A stretch of 64,000 nt of DNA from Tissierella sp. P1 (GTDB lineage Bacteria > Bacillota > Clostridia > Tissierellales > Tissierellaceae), in NCBI RefSeq assembly GCF_002266425.1, contig NZ_NPMN01000011.1, positions 1-64,000 of the forward strand, given 5' to 3'. Below the pieces are notes generated by a model that was given only the letters and a program-made list of their open reading frames with translations, did not search any database and was not told the origin of the DNA. This document shows, one piece after another, positions 35,102 to 44,927 of this stretch. The position numbers and the translations under genes are program-made. The first letter of the stretch is position 1; each line of letters begins with the position of its first letter.

Positions 35102-35794
35102 ATGCATTGGTTTATGTTAGTATTTTTATGGGGTATAGTTTCTTATACATTAGCAACAGTAATTCCAGATATTTTCCATTTAAGAAATGTAGGTGATGGA
35201 TTCTTTTGGACTGTAGCATTTTTTATAGGCATAATATTTACTATTTGGGGTGTACACATAGAAAGAAGAAATGCGGGAGAGAAAATAAGAGAAGAAAATC
35301 ATAAGAAGGAAAAAGAAAACAGTATTAAGCAATCTCTACTAGAAACATATGGTTTACCAATAGATTGTCCATCATTTCAATATCTAAATGGATATAGCAG
35401 TATATCCAATAAAGCATCAGTAAATATATGGGTAGGGGAGAATAGTCTAAATTTATTAATCAATGGAGAAGATATCCAGAAGTATCAAGTTCCTATTGAT
35501 AACATAAACTTTTATTCCGTCAAAGGAGATATGAAGCAAGAAATGGAAACTAAAGGAGGGAATATGTCAGTAGGGGGGACTGTAATTGCAGAAGGAATGC
35601 TTGGTACAGCTGCAGCTATGAAGAAAAATCAAGTAGTACAAAATATTAAGACAATTGATGAAAGAAAAACTATAATAAATGCCATCGTAGACGGAAAAAA
35701 TAGTTTCATATTTTTTGATGGAGCAGATCTGTATAATTATCTTTTGGAAAATCTTCCAGAGAAGGAGCAATCTTTTGTTGCCATGAATAAATAA
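35102..35794 (+). CDS. Membrane protein with C-terminal cytoplasmic domain
   Basis: About 230 aa from ATG 35102, which follows GGGGAGGGG. Two membrane helices (WFMLVFLWGIVSYTLATVIP and FFWTVAFFIGIIFTIWGVHI) are followed by a charged linker and a beta-rich domain with a Gly/Ala-rich loop (GGNMSVGGTVIAEGMLGTAA). The domain loosely resembles PH-like membrane-associated folds, but I assign no family. It is a cargo gene with its own promoter. Confidence 0.7.
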   Translation: MHWFMLVFLWGIVSYTLATVIPDIFHLRNVGDGFFWTVAFFIGIIFTIWGVHIERRNAGEKIREENHKKEKENSIKQSLLETYGLPIDCPSFQYLNGYSSISNKASVNIWVGENSLNLLINGEDIQKYQVPIDNINFYSVKGDMKQEMETKGGNMSVGGTVIAEGMLGTAAAMKKNQVVQNIKTIDERKTIINAIVDGKNSFIFFDGADLYNYLLENLPEKEQSFVAMNK

Positions 35795-35817
35795 TAAAAA
35801 TCTAAGGAGGAAACGTT

Positions 35818-36405
35818 GTGCTTAAAAAGAATAAACAACTGATAATAGGTTTTGTTTTAGGAGCGTTGATATTTGGTATTATTCCAGTAGGTGCAGTAGT
35901 GCAAGATTACATTCTAAAGAAATCTGAAACTAAACTTATGGTAGACGGAAAAGAATTCGCCAATAAAGAATTACCAGTGCTAATTTACAAAGGTTACAAT
36001 TACATCCCAGCAGCAACATTTAGGGAAATATGTGATACAATAGGAGTAGGATTTGAGTGGGTAGGGGAGAAAAACGAGATACAGATAAATACAAATAGAT
36101 CTATGACTATAAAAGAAACGAAGGTCAAGGATATGATTGATATCGAAAAAGATGGATATAAATTATTTGTTGTTGATGGAGTAGAATATATATTACCTAG
36201 AGAAATTTTTGAAAAGCACATAGACCAAGGATACGACTTCAGATTTATACCTGAAACAAAGGAACTTTATTTTTATCATACAAATAACCTAAGAAATGGC
36301 GATGAGGAAATTCTATTAAGAAATATTGAAACACATATTTTTCAGAATAAAAGCTATATAGAGTATAATTATTTTAAAGAAAATATATTACCTCTTATTA
36401 AGTAG
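35818..36405 (+). CDS. Exported stalk-domain protein (copper amine oxidase N-like)
   Basis: 195-aa protein. An N-terminal signal or anchor (IIGFVLGALIFGIIPVGAVV) is followed by a domain like the copper-amine-oxidase N-terminal/stalk fold of Firmicute surface proteins: LMVDGKEFANKELPVLIYKGYNYIP (in parts) then TFREICDTIGVGFEW. GTG 35818 follows AAGGAGGA. It is likely displayed outside the membrane, so it may alter the lysogen surface. Confidence 0.75.
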   Translation: MLKKNKQLIIGFVLGALIFGIIPVGAVVQDYILKKSETKLMVDGKEFANKELPVLIYKGYNYIPAATFREICDTIGVGFEWVGEKNEIQINTNRSMTIKETKVKDMIDIEKDGYKLFVVDGVEYILPREIFEKHIDQGYDFRFIPETKELYFYHTNNLRNGDEEILLRNIETHIFQNKSYIEYNYFKENILPLIK

Positions 36406-36408
36406 GAA

Positions 36409-36425
36409 AGGGGCATATAGCCCCT
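36409..36425. terminator. Bidirectional terminator between early and late arms
   Basis: AGGGGC-ATATA-GCCCCT is a perfect 6-bp inverted repeat exactly between the convergent stops at 36405 (plus) and 36424 (minus). A T-rich tract follows on the plus side. Confidence 0.65.
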
Positions 36426-36675
36426 AAATTTCTTTTATTCCTTCATTAGAATTAAGTTGTATAATTAAATTATTAATTTCAGCTTCCTCTGTAACTAACT
36501 GATTATACTCACCAACTAATCTTGAATTTTGTTCTTGCAATCTATTCTTTTGCATTTGAATATCTCTTAATTTCATTTCAAGCTGAATCTTATCTAACTT
36601 AGTCTCAATTTCTTCAGTGATAATTACTAGGTCATCCTGAATAGTTATATCTTTATTTAATACCTTTTTATTCAT
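36424..36675 (-). CDS. Coiled-coil protein at end of late operon
   Basis: 83-aa, almost wholly coiled coil (KLDKIQLEMKLRDIQMQKNRL, in part). GGGAGTGA precedes the ATG. It is the last gene of the late operon, after the tail endopeptidase. Possibly a tail-tip accessory; no family recognised. Confidence 0.65.
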   Translation of the reverse strand: MNKKVLNKDITIQDDLVIITEEIETKLDKIQLEMKLRDIQMQKNRLQEQNSRLVGEYNQLVTEEAEINNLIIQLNSNEGIKEI

Positions 36676-36702
36676 AAAATCACTCCCTTAAATAATAAAA
36701 CA

Positions 36703-38666
36703 TTATAATCCGATTACTCTAGCATTGGAAAAATCCCAAGTACCTTGAGGTACAAAACTTCTTGTAGCACCAGATACTCTAAGGAATACCCCTATAAGAC
36801 TTCCTAAATCAACATAGTCAAATCCATTGTAGATATAAAACACTGTATTTCTATCATGGTATATAGAAAAATCTCCATATCTATCAAATGTAGCTTCAGA
36901 CCTATTGTCTCCATATATAGAAGTAACCCCTCTTAAATCAATCCTATCAGCATCTATAGTTATCTGTTCTCTTGACATATTAATTGCAGAAATTACCTCA
37001 TCATCGCCAACCTTCAAAGTAATCTCATCTGCCATTTGCCTTATCTCGGACTTGATACCATATCTACCATTAACATCGTCATCTACCCTCTCAACAGTAG
37101 ATTGAATCCTATCAGCTCTCACATCAAGCCTAGCAGCTTCACTCGTAACCCTGTTATCAACACTAGTCACCCTAGCGGCCTGCAAAGAAATTTGTTCAGC
37201 GTTTTGTTGTATTAAAGTACCTTGATTAACTATAACATTGCCCAGCCTATTAGTCTCATTTGCATAGGACAGAAATGTAGGATTTTTAATCAAGTCAAGA
37301 CCCTTCACGAAATCATTATCAACCTTTCCTATAGTGATACTACCAGCCTTAATCCTATCAGCAGATAAATAGCCAGTAGTTATATTACTAGCATTTAGAT
37401 TAATAACATTTATTAGATTTGCATCAATGGTTCCAGCTGTTATTTTATCAGCAGTTAAATTCTTTATCTTAGCATCAGTTACAGTCATATCCTCCAAATA
37501 ATTACCACTCATTTGCCCATTTCCATTGAACTTTCCATCAATAAATCCAGTAGTATTAAAAGAAGCTTTCAATTGCTCAATTAATCTTTCTTCTGGGTCG
37601 CCAATATCTAATTCACATTGCCAAGGTTGAAACAAATTATATTTATGCCTAATAATTCTTGGCCGTGGACTATCAGGTGCAATATCAGGATCTATAATAT
37701 CTACCATATCACCTAGAGAATAATCTTCATGTTCATATTCAGGAAGAACACGAACATCAACTAACTTTACTTTATATAAATATCTAGGCCTACAGATTAA
37801 TTCTAATTCAGCTATAGCTTTTTCTTTTAACTCTGATTGACTATAGATATCTTGGTTCTTATAAATTCCTACATATTCCCTAGAAGTATAGCTATTGTTA
37901 GTAATATATTTCTTACCACCATTTACTGCAGCTATATCTAAATCATCATGGCCGAAAGCATATAATTTAGTTACAATTTTATTGGATTGAGTTCTAGTGA
38001 TATGTTTTAAGTTTTTTCTATACCTAACTTGGAATCCATTATAAGGTTGCCATTTTCCAGCATCCCTTAAGTGAATAATCTTATTGATACTATCGAATAC
38101 AAGATAGCCACCCCAAATGTCTTGAATCATCTTAATAAGTTCAAGTCTACTAACTTTTTCAGCTTCAAGGTCACGAATACCAGTTACATCAACAGTACCC
38201 ATAGTCCAGTCAGAGCCTTGAAGAATAGCATATAGAGCATGGGCAGCGGTACCAGTAGAATATCTATTGCCACTTAAATTAGAACCACCACCAACAATGA
38301 TAACAGCAAGGTCGGCAGGAGGTCGGGCAGTAGGGTCATTGGATATAGAAGGCTCTACATAACTAGTATCTAGTTCATACCATTTCTCAACTGCCATAAC
38401 CTTAGTCCATAGTACATTTTTATCATCTCTAATAGTATCTATAGCTTCATCTTTGCGAAGAATATAGACTCTACCACCAGCCCATATTTCACATTCAGGA
38501 GTGAGTTCACTTATTTTTTCAGAAGTAGCAGGGAGCATAAGCTCTAGGATAGATTCTCCATTAAGTCGAGCATCTGCCAACACTCTTTTAAGCCATCAGC
38601 AGAAGGGGAGAGGTAGGCAGTAGTTTTACCATTAACTTTTATTTGTATATTTTTAGGTATTTGCAT
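36703..38666 (-). CDS. Tail-associated endopeptidase-like protein, Tal (frameshifted)
   Basis: Minor structural protein of the tail tip, about 650 aa. The intact frame covers 36703-38583. The first 27 residues (MQIPKNIQIKVNGKTTAYLS from ATG 38666 behind AAGGTGA) lie in another frame, joined by one more T in the T4 run at 38586-38589. The first 350 residues match prophage tail endopeptidase-type Tal domains (YSLGDMVDIIDP, in part). The rest is fibre-like, with heptad repeats and VTDAKIKNLTADKITAGTID. It should bind the Dit hub encoded just upstream and reach the host surface. Confidence 0.85.
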
Positions 38667-38679
38667 AAAATCACCTTCT

Positions 38680-39743
38680 TTAAATCCATTTATCATGCCA
38701 TTTTACAATTACATTACTATTAGATACTACGTTAGTACTTCCAGGATATAGTAGGGGAAAGACACCGTTATAGTTAGCCATAGTATTATTAGAACCGATC
38801 TTTGCAGTTTCTTTTTCAGTATCGATAATAAGTTTTTGTCCGCTAGGAATAGTTCCAGTATAGGTTAATGTTTCTCCACCTATAGTAAGGGAAGGATTCG
38901 TAACAGGTCCAGAAATTTCAACTATTAATCCAGTTTCAAAAGTACCTTCATTTACAAGATTACCACTACCAGTTAAAGTTTTTTCGAATGAGCCAATGAT
39001 AAATGGGTCACTCATTTTAAATGGTAATACAAATTGGAACCAACTAGCATAATTAGTAATATCAATCTTACCAGAATACTTAACCATATAAGTTTTTTCC
39101 ACATCATCACTAAATATCAAAGTTTTATATCCTTTAGTAGGATTAAGATATTTAGCAAATAGCCTTTGTAAATGAGCCTTTTCAAGGGGAGAATTACCTT
39201 CATCAGTAGCAACGTGTAATTCCATCATCTTAGACTTAAATTCAGTACCAAAGTCAAATTCACCATGCCTACCAGGTATTTCGTCTGTGTAATCTCTAGT
39301 AGCAGGAAGGAGTTCATATCGCTATCGCCAGTAACTAAAACACCTAGTGGATGTAAGATATTATTTGAGTCGATAACGAAGAATGCACCAGCAACACTAA
39401 CGTCAGAGTCAGTGATAAATCCAGCATCCGAAATATTCAAGTTTGCAGTTAATGATAAAGAATCATTTGCAACTGCGGAGTCTGATATGTTTACATCTAA
39501 AATTATAGAAATATTGTCATCTGATGATATGGATTTGTCTAAAACTTCTACACTAGCAATTAAGGCTATGCTTTCATCGGCAATAGCATTATCTGAAATA
39601 GGAATATTGGCGAATATATCTTTAATACTATCAAGTCCATACCCACTGTCTAGTATGATAATAGCAAAAGGCCCTGAATTATAATTTGCTCCGCCATCTG
39701 GTAATTTCTTGTTGTATACTTTTCCTGAGTTATAACTTGTCAT
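38680..39743 (-). CDS. Distal tail protein, Dit, with N-terminal repeats (frameshifted)
   Basis: Two frames (39225-39743 and 38680-39228) join with one more base in the GG at 39305-39306, restoring SFPATRDYTDEIPGRHGEFDF. Residues about 150-355 match the siphovirus distal tail protein (FSDDVEKTYMVKYSGKI, FVLPFKMSDPFIIG). The first 115 residues are unusual: about four repeats of an ISDxAxxxDSxSLxxxxx unit. Dit forms the hexameric hub between tail tube and Tal. The start has TGAGGTGA upstream. Confidence 0.83.
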
Positions 39744-39766
39744 TTTATCACCTCATTAGAAAAGAA

Positions 39767-39791
39767 GGGCAATAAAAAAAGCCTTCTAGGC
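39767..39791 (-). terminator. Late-operon hairpin H7
   Basis: On the minus strand GCCT-AGA-AGGC is followed by TTTTTTT and ATTGCCC, just upstream of the Dit start. Short stem; member of the recurrent T-run plus ATGCCC hairpin family. Confidence 0.5.
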
Positions 39792-39792
39792 A

Positions 39793-39939
39793 TTAATTTT
39801 GTCCTACTAAATATTCAGCTACTGCAATTTGATATTCCTGTGGCACTAAAGGTTTATTTTCTCCTTCAACTTCCTCTAAATTCCACATTTTAGCTTTGAC
39901 TAATATTCCATAACTAACTATTAAATATCTCTTTAACAT
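39793..39939 (-). CDS. Small CD1375-like phage protein
   Basis: 48-aa protein (LKRYLIVSYGILVKAKMWNL, then PLVPQEYQIAVAEYLVGQN). The size, the VPxEYxxxVAEYL end and the position near tail genes resemble the CD1375 family of small proteins in clostridial phages. GAAGGAGG precedes ATG 39939, which overlaps the restored stop of the gene before it. Confidence 0.68.
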   Translation of the reverse strand: MLKRYLIVSYGILVKAKMWNLEEVEGENKPLVPQEYQIAVAEYLVGQN

Positions 39940-40300
39940 TATACATTACCTCCTTCTAATTCCGATAATCTCATTTCTAAATCAATAATGCTTCAGCCAT
40001 TGCAACTTTTTCATCGTCAACATATTCATCTATAATTTCAGGCTCTGGTATGATCTTATCTTCAATTTTATATTTTTTAATTACCTTATCTTCCAAAATC
40101 TCGTAACCATCATCTAAAATATATTGATTTTCCACATCATGCTCTGGAATTACATCTTCCAATGGTAGCCATCCTTCAGCTAGTAGAATTTCAATATCTT
40201 GTAGATGATAGCCACTTACAGAACTACCATCTTTTAATTCACCAGTAGTAGGTAACCCATACTGAACTATTTCACCATCAATTACTTGTGCCATTCTCAT
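39939..40300 (-). CDS. Tail-fibre-associated small protein (frameshifted)
   Basis: The frame 39977-40300 gives 107 aa (MRMAQVIDGEIVQYGLPTTG ... VAMAEALLI). One more T at about 39989 turns the end into AEAIIDLEMRLSELEGGNV, stopping at 39939-39941 and overlapping the next ATG. That matches the usual conserved end of such fibre-associated or chaperone-like proteins and gives about 119 aa. Confidence 0.7.
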
Positions 40301-40322
40301 ATTTACATCATCCTTTCTTTAT

Positions 40323-41525
40323 TTATTCATACCACTTACCATAGAACTTAATTGAGCCACTTAAATTGTCCGTAAAAATCATTAAGGGTCTTTCAAATTC
40401 TAACGTATTGTCAATTAAAGTTGATGGCATACCTGAATTATAATTAGTTACTGCTATGAACTTTTTTTCACTAACATCCCATAGACTTATCTGGCTAAAA
40501 CTCCCTTGACCTCCTTTATAATCTATAGCAATAAACACTCTATTATTTTTATCAACTGTTATACTTGGATATCCCCTATTCCAGCTATTTCCAGAGGTTA
40601 TCTTAACAGAATTAATCCATGTAACCCCATCGTCGATTGAGTATATATATCTCGTATTTAATGCCACTGTATCTACATTATCTGTTCCATGCCAAGATAC
40701 ATGAATTATTCCATCGTTATCCTTGCAAACGGATGGTTCTGTTTGAGGGTATGGGTCAGTAAATGAAGTAGGATAGATTATAGATAATTTCCATGAACTG
40801 TTAATTACCCCCGCATGTGTACTAGGAAGGTTTGGATTTTTACCAATTGCTCTAATTTGGTAATAACTTGATTGTTTATATGCTACAATTATCAGTGGAT
40901 AGTCATTACTATCTAATACTATACTTGGGGATTCAAAAGAATAGCCATTACTAGTAGCAATAGTAACTTGTGTTGGAGTGTCCCATATACCCTTTCCATC
41001 ACTACCTATAACACCCTTACAATATCTGATATTAGTAGTATTAGGATATAATGAGTTTTTATCAGACCAACAAACATGAATTTCAGTACCTTCCTTGTTT
41101 ATTGTTGCTGATATATTACCTAATGAAGTAGAAGTTACACTTATGTTATCTCTCCTAATAAACGCAAAGTCTCTACTTCTATGAGTGACTACTTGAATTG
41201 TACTACTACCTACCCCCAAAATAATAAAAATATAATCTTTATTATTTACGATTGCCCAATCATTAGGTATTCCACTCGTATTAATATTTGTAGGAGAAGT
41301 AAAAGTTTCACCCTTATCTAAACTCCTATAAATATACAAAGTAGTTGATGCATTTCTAGCACTTGCTATTAATGTTCCATCTGACAATCTTACTGACTTT
41401 CTACCTCCATTCCCCTTAGTTGTATAAGCTTGATTTACTACTGTAGTTGGGGTAGTTCTATCAATTAATTCACAAACCATTCCACCCTTTTTTTCAACAC
41501 CTAATCTGACTCTATCAGCTAACAC
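40323..41525 (-). CDS. Sialidase-like BNR-repeat tail protein
   Basis: 400-aa protein with the pattern of a BNR/sialidase beta propeller: repeated blocks such as YIYRSLDKGETFTSP, IRYCKGVIGSDGKGIWDTP and YIYSIDDGVTWINSV, separated by SPSIVLDSNDYPLIIV-like strands. It lies between fibre genes in the late operon and overlaps the preceding stop, so it is probably a virion glycan-binding or glycan-cleaving module. Whether the catalytic residues of true sialidases are present was not established. Confidence 0.75.
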   Translation of the reverse strand: MLADRVRLGVEKKGGMVCELIDRTTPTTVVNQAYTTKGNGGRKSVRLSDGTLIASARNASTTLYIYRSLDKGETFTSPTNINTSGIPNDWAIVNNKDYIFIILGVGSSTIQVVTHRSRDFAFIRRDNISVTSTSLGNISATINKEGTEIHVCWSDKNSLYPNTTNIRYCKGVIGSDGKGIWDTPTQVTIATSNGYSFESPSIVLDSNDYPLIIVAYKQSSYYQIRAIGKNPNLPSTHAGVINSSWKLSIIYPTSFTDPYPQTEPSVCKDNDGIIHVSWHGTDNVDTVALNTRYIYSIDDGVTWINSVKITSGNSWNRGYPSITVDKNNRVFIAIDYKGGQGSFSQISLWDVSEKKFIAVTNYNSGMPSTLIDNTLEFERPLMIFTDNLSGSIKFYGKWYE

Positions 41526-42333
41526 TCACACCACCTCCAAACATTGCTATCCACCTATTAGCAACTTTTGAAGAAGATATAAAAGTAATTATATACTCTG
41601 TGTTGGCTTTTGTTAAGTCTGGTATCCCATTTACCCAAACAACATTAGATGGAAATGCTATTGACTTAGGAGTACTTTCTTGAATGATTGTTAACGTGAA
41701 AGAATCTACATAACTAATATCCTGATTACTCGGTATCATATATTCTGTGTTGCCAGTGATAGTATGAATAAACATATTGCCTTGCAGTATATTTATTATA
41801 GGGGAAATACCATCTAATACAATTGCATTTTCTCTGTATGCTTTTAAAGATGGGTTTGTTACTAAATTATATCCATGATTAACTTCTCCAGTAAAATTCC
41901 CACCTAGTGATGATATTTGTTCTGTCCAAGATGTCCAGTTGTTATTATACCTATGTCTAGTGAACAAGACATTATCTGAATAACCCCAAGCTATCTGTTT
42001 TATATTATCATTATCTCCACCACCACGATTATATTTTAAATTTACAATATAATAATAGCTTCCGTTAGTTGGAGCGTTGTTTTCAGAAGTGCCTAATGCT
42101 ATTCCCAAGTAACCCTCACCAGTTAACATATTAAAGTCAACGGAACCTAGATTACCCTTAGAGAATAAGTTATTTATTTTCCCATTCAATACTTTACCTT
42201 GAGTGGCATCTAATGCTTTTCCTATCTCAGTTTCATCAAGATTATTAACTATCATTGAATTATCCAATTTATTGTCAAGTTCATCTTTTAGTGTTTGTGA
42301 CAATTCCTGTCGTGTGATTAATCCATCACTCAT
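41515..42333 (-). CDS. Tail fibre protein with knob domain
   Basis: 272-aa fibre component. It starts LITRQELSQTLKDELDNKLD (trimer-type coiled start), then DATQGKVLNGKIN and a pyocin-knob-like module (GTSENNAPTNGSYYYIVNLKY, in parts; WGYSDNVLFTRHRYNNNWTSW). The ATG at 42333 behind GAGAAGGTGA is preferred over 42351. It presumably mediates host recognition with its neighbours. Confidence 0.75.
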   Translation of the reverse strand: MSDGLITRQELSQTLKDELDNKLDNSMIVNNLDETEIGKALDATQGKVLNGKINNLFSKGNLGSVDFNMLTGEGYLGIALGTSENNAPTNGSYYYIVNLKYNRGGGDNDNIKQIAWGYSDNVLFTRHRYNNNWTSWTEQISSLGGNFTGEVNHGYNLVTNPSLKAYRENAIVLDGISPIINILQGNMFIHTITGNTEYMIPSNQDISYVDSFTLTIIQESTPKSIAFPSNVVWVNGIPDLTKANTEYIITFISSSKVANRWIAMFGGGVSVS

Positions 42334-42370
42334 AAAATCACCTTCTCTCATTATTTATGCAACTTTGCTA

Positions 42371-42402
42371 GAAAGGCATAAAAAATACACCTTTCTAGGT
42401 GT
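42371..42402 (-). terminator. Late-operon hairpin H6
   Basis: On the minus strand ACACCT-AGAA-AGGTGT is a perfect stem followed by ATTTTTTATGCC. It lies between the XkdX-like gene and the fibre gene. Confidence 0.7.
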
Positions 42403-42408
42403 TATTAG

Positions 42409-42546
42409 TTAAAAATCTAATTCAGTAATTTCTTTATATTGTGCTTCTGTTATTTCTCCAAAAGGATTACTTTCTGTTTTTACCGCCAATCTTAATTGCT
42501 CTGCTGATACCCATTTCATATTAAATGCTAATTTCCAAAATGCCAT
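42409..42546 (-). CDS. xkdX: XkdX family protein
   Basis: 45-aa protein with the XkdX family pattern: WKLAFNMKWVSAEQLRLAV, KTESNPFGEITEAQYKEITEL (both in part). XkdX-like proteins sit between fibre and lysis genes in Bacillus and clostridial phages; the function is not known. CAAGGAGGA precedes ATG 42546. Confidence 0.82.
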   Translation of the reverse strand: MAFWKLAFNMKWVSAEQLRLAVKTESNPFGEITEAQYKEITELDF

Positions 42547-42547
42547 T

Positions 42548-42904
42548 CTAGATTCCTCCTTGTAATAGTTGTAATTTTATGCTTGTAAGTTCTTGACCTA
42601 AAGTGTCTATGATGTTGTCTTTAGATATATTAGACAATTTTAGCATTGTAATTTCTTGTCCTAATATTTCTATTTCGCTTGGCTCTTTTTCAGGTTGTTT
42701 GTTTAACTCGTCAATTTCTTCTTGACTCATATCTTCAATCCATTCTATATCTGTCCATTTTGCACGATATAAGCCATTTGGAGGGGTTACAGTTATTATA
42801 TCCTTTTCTAATTCCTCAAGAGGATTACCTTCCTTATCAAATTCAACTACATGTTTTTCTATTATATAGCCATTTTCATCTATTTTAAATACTTCTTTTA
42901 TCAT
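42548..42904 (-). CDS. Tail-fibre-associated phage protein
   Basis: 118-aa acidic protein. The first half is beta-rich (KIDENGYIIEKHVVEF, TPPNGLYRAKW, EWIED) and the C-terminus is a coiled coil ending KLQLLQGGI, the layout of small proteins found next to XkdX in Firmicute phages. GGAGGAGA precedes the ATG. Confidence 0.7.
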   Translation of the reverse strand: MIKEVFKIDENGYIIEKHVVEFDKEGNPLEELEKDIITVTPPNGLYRAKWTDIEWIEDMSQEEIDELNKQPEKEPSEIEILGQEITMLKLSNISKDNIIDTLGQELTSIKLQLLQGGI

Positions 42905-42917
42905 ATATTCTCCTCCT

Positions 42918-44330
42918 TTAAGTAGCTATAAAACTAAAGTTAAAATATATAGTTTTATGAGGTTGACCCCTCCCAATATACAAATCACCTGTTGGATAAA
43001 GTTCTGCGGTGCATAATATATATTCGCTGATTAGAGTAAATGCTGTTTCCATAACATCATATTGAGGCCTATAACCTACAGGAAGCTGAAATACAGCACC
43101 TGCAGGTGTATTATGAGAGCAATTCCCCGTTACATGAACTACCCCACAAGCATCCTTTCTGTACTTTATAGTACCCGTCCATCCATTTATGAGTGTAGCA
43201 TTTATCCAACTAGTGTTAGCTTGTAAATTTAAAATTCCTGTAAGAGTATCTCCTGATTTACGTATCCTAGAATTATACAAATCTGATATATTTGTAGAAA
43301 TGCTTGATTGAACTCCATTTGCAATTGGTATATCATCCCCTGTCAACTGTACTTCACCAGTCTTAGAATTTACACTTTTGACTTTACCTGCATTTGCTAG
43401 AACATATTTAGTTTGCTCTGTTAAAGCTTTGCCTTTTAACTCTTCAGGTAAGGTAGGGTCGTTTATGTCTCCTATTTGATTTTGTACTGAATCAACTTTT
43501 GAATTTATGTCGGTCACATTTTGCTGTACATTTGAAACATCATCTTGAATATCACTAAGTTTACCTGTCAATCCTTGAACTCTATTTTGTGGTATAGAAT
43601 CTATCGAAATCACACTCCCGCTGACACTACCATCTTCACCTACGGGTATGTTTTTCCACACTTCTATAGTCACCTTTGATTCTACTTCTAAAGCCTTATT
43701 TAGCTTTATCTTTTTTTCATCTATTGTGTAAAAGTCACTATCTCTAGGTATGGCATTTATATATAATTTGACTATATCTGTAGCCTTATCAAAACTTTCC
43801 AGAGGTATGGTTATTTCCGTAGTACCAATATCGACATTATGAAATTTATACTCATACACGTTCAATTTTGGTATTCCAGTTTCGGTCACTAAGGTTATTT
43901 GTTCATCTGTATAGTCCTTGGCTTTTTGTTCTGCTTGGTTTATTTTATTGCCGAGTTCAGATAATTGATTTCCATCAATCTTAACAGTATAAGTAGCATC
44001 GGCAGTTAATATATCAGATTCTAAAATAGGAGTAGTGAATATAATAGCACCGCCACCATAGTCAATTTCAAAATCATCAGTGATAATTACACCATTTTTC
44101 TTGATTGATGGGGTAGGGGAGAGGAGCCAGTTTCTTTTTCCTTCTGGTGCTTGATAAATTCTACACCTATCATCATTAGATATAAACACTTCGGATAAAG
44201 GTATATCAGTTTCAGAAATAGTATTCATACCAATGGATTCTTCAATTTTTCCAACAGCTTCCTGTAGTCCAGAAATATGAGGGGAGATAATTTCCCCAGT
44301 TTTAGGATCTTGCCAATTTGTTTTAGCCAT
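42918..44330 (-). CDS. Tail fibre protein
   Basis: 470-aa fibre. The N-terminal region (MAKTNWQDPKTGEIISPHIS) probably attaches to the tail. Long heptad-repeat segments follow (about 255-300), then KAGKVKSVNSKTGEVQLTGDDI-like collar sequence and a beta-rich tip (YRKDACGVVHVTGNCSHN, LPVGYRPQYDV). The tip resembles receptor-binding ends of siphovirus fibres. It is co-transcribed with the other fibre genes. Confidence 0.8.
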   Translation of the reverse strand: MAKTNWQDPKTGEIISPHISGLQEAVGKIEESIGMNTISETDIPLSEVFISNDDRCRIYQAPEGKRNWLLSPTPSIKKNGVIITDDFEIDYGGGAIIFTTPILESDILTADATYTVKIDGNQLSELGNKINQAEQKAKDYTDEQITLVTETGIPKLNVYEYKFHNVDIGTTEITIPLESFDKATDIVKLYINAIPRDSDFYTIDEKKIKLNKALEVESKVTIEVWKNIPVGEDGSVSGSVISIDSIPQNRVQGLTGKLSDIQDDVSNVQQNVTDINSKVDSVQNQIGDINDPTLPEELKGKALTEQTKYVLANAGKVKSVNSKTGEVQLTGDDIPIANGVQSSISTNISDLYNSRIRKSGDTLTGILNLQANTSWINATLINGWTGTIKYRKDACGVVHVTGNCSHNTPAGAVFQLPVGYRPQYDVMETAFTLISEYILCTAELYPTGDLYIGRGQPHKTIYFNFSFIAT

Positions 44331-44344
44331 TTATATCACCACCA

Positions 44345-44866
44345 TTACGATATAGTAATTTGTAATTGAATTACCCATGTGTCGGGATTAGCCTTTGTCC
44401 TGAGTGCAGATTCGACCTTGCGATTCAAGTTCTTGGCGGAGTCGGAAAGTCCGTTTGCAACTGTAAACTCACGCCAATTATGATTACCTTCATCAGGTCC
44501 AAAAGTAGAGCGGAAGGTTACAATATTATTAGAAACTTGAGGGTAAGTAGAATCCATAGGAGCATAGCTTTTATTAGCACCTAATAATCCAGTTTGACTG
44601 GCACTAGCAGCAGTAGTTCCATCACCAACACCAATGTAAGCGTTACTGTTGTTGAATGGAGTTTCAGAGCCACCAATCAATAGAGTGAGTAGGGAAGTGA
44701 TACCCTCACTTAAAAGTAGGTTTCCTTTGATTTCTTCTATTTCATATAGCTTCATATTTTTATCGTATTTTTCAATAGTCCATTTAGGTTGCCATTTAGC
44801 ATGTTCAGCAATTCCAAGTCCAGCACCAACAGCTATAGTATCTATTCCAAAGCCTTTTTCAAGCAT
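44345..44866 (-). CDS. Tail-associated structural protein
   Basis: 173-aa protein. SNAYIGVGDGTTAASASQTGLLGANK and NIVTFRSTFGPDEGNHNWREFTVANG (in parts) are a pattern I associate with phage structural proteins near fibres. The exact place in the virion is unknown. AAAGGAG precedes the ATG. Confidence 0.7.
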   Translation of the reverse strand: MLEKGFGIDTIAVGAGLGIAEHAKWQPKWTIEKYDKNMKLYEIEEIKGNLLLSEGITSLLTLLIGGSETPFNNSNAYIGVGDGTTAASASQTGLLGANKSYAPMDSTYPQVSNNIVTFRSTFGPDEGNHNWREFTVANGLSDSAKNLNRKVESALRTKANPDTWVIQLQITIS

Positions 44867-44891
44867 ATAATCAACTCCTTTAAAATTAGTA

Positions 44892-44922
44892 AAATAAAAA
44901 AGCCACTCAATTAAGAATGGCT
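44892..44922 (-). terminator. Late-operon hairpin H5
   Basis: On the minus strand AGCCATTC-TTAATT-GAGTGGCT (one mismatch) is followed by TTTTTATTTTA. It lies between the second holin and the next structural gene. Confidence 0.65.
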
Positions 44923-44927
44923 TATAA

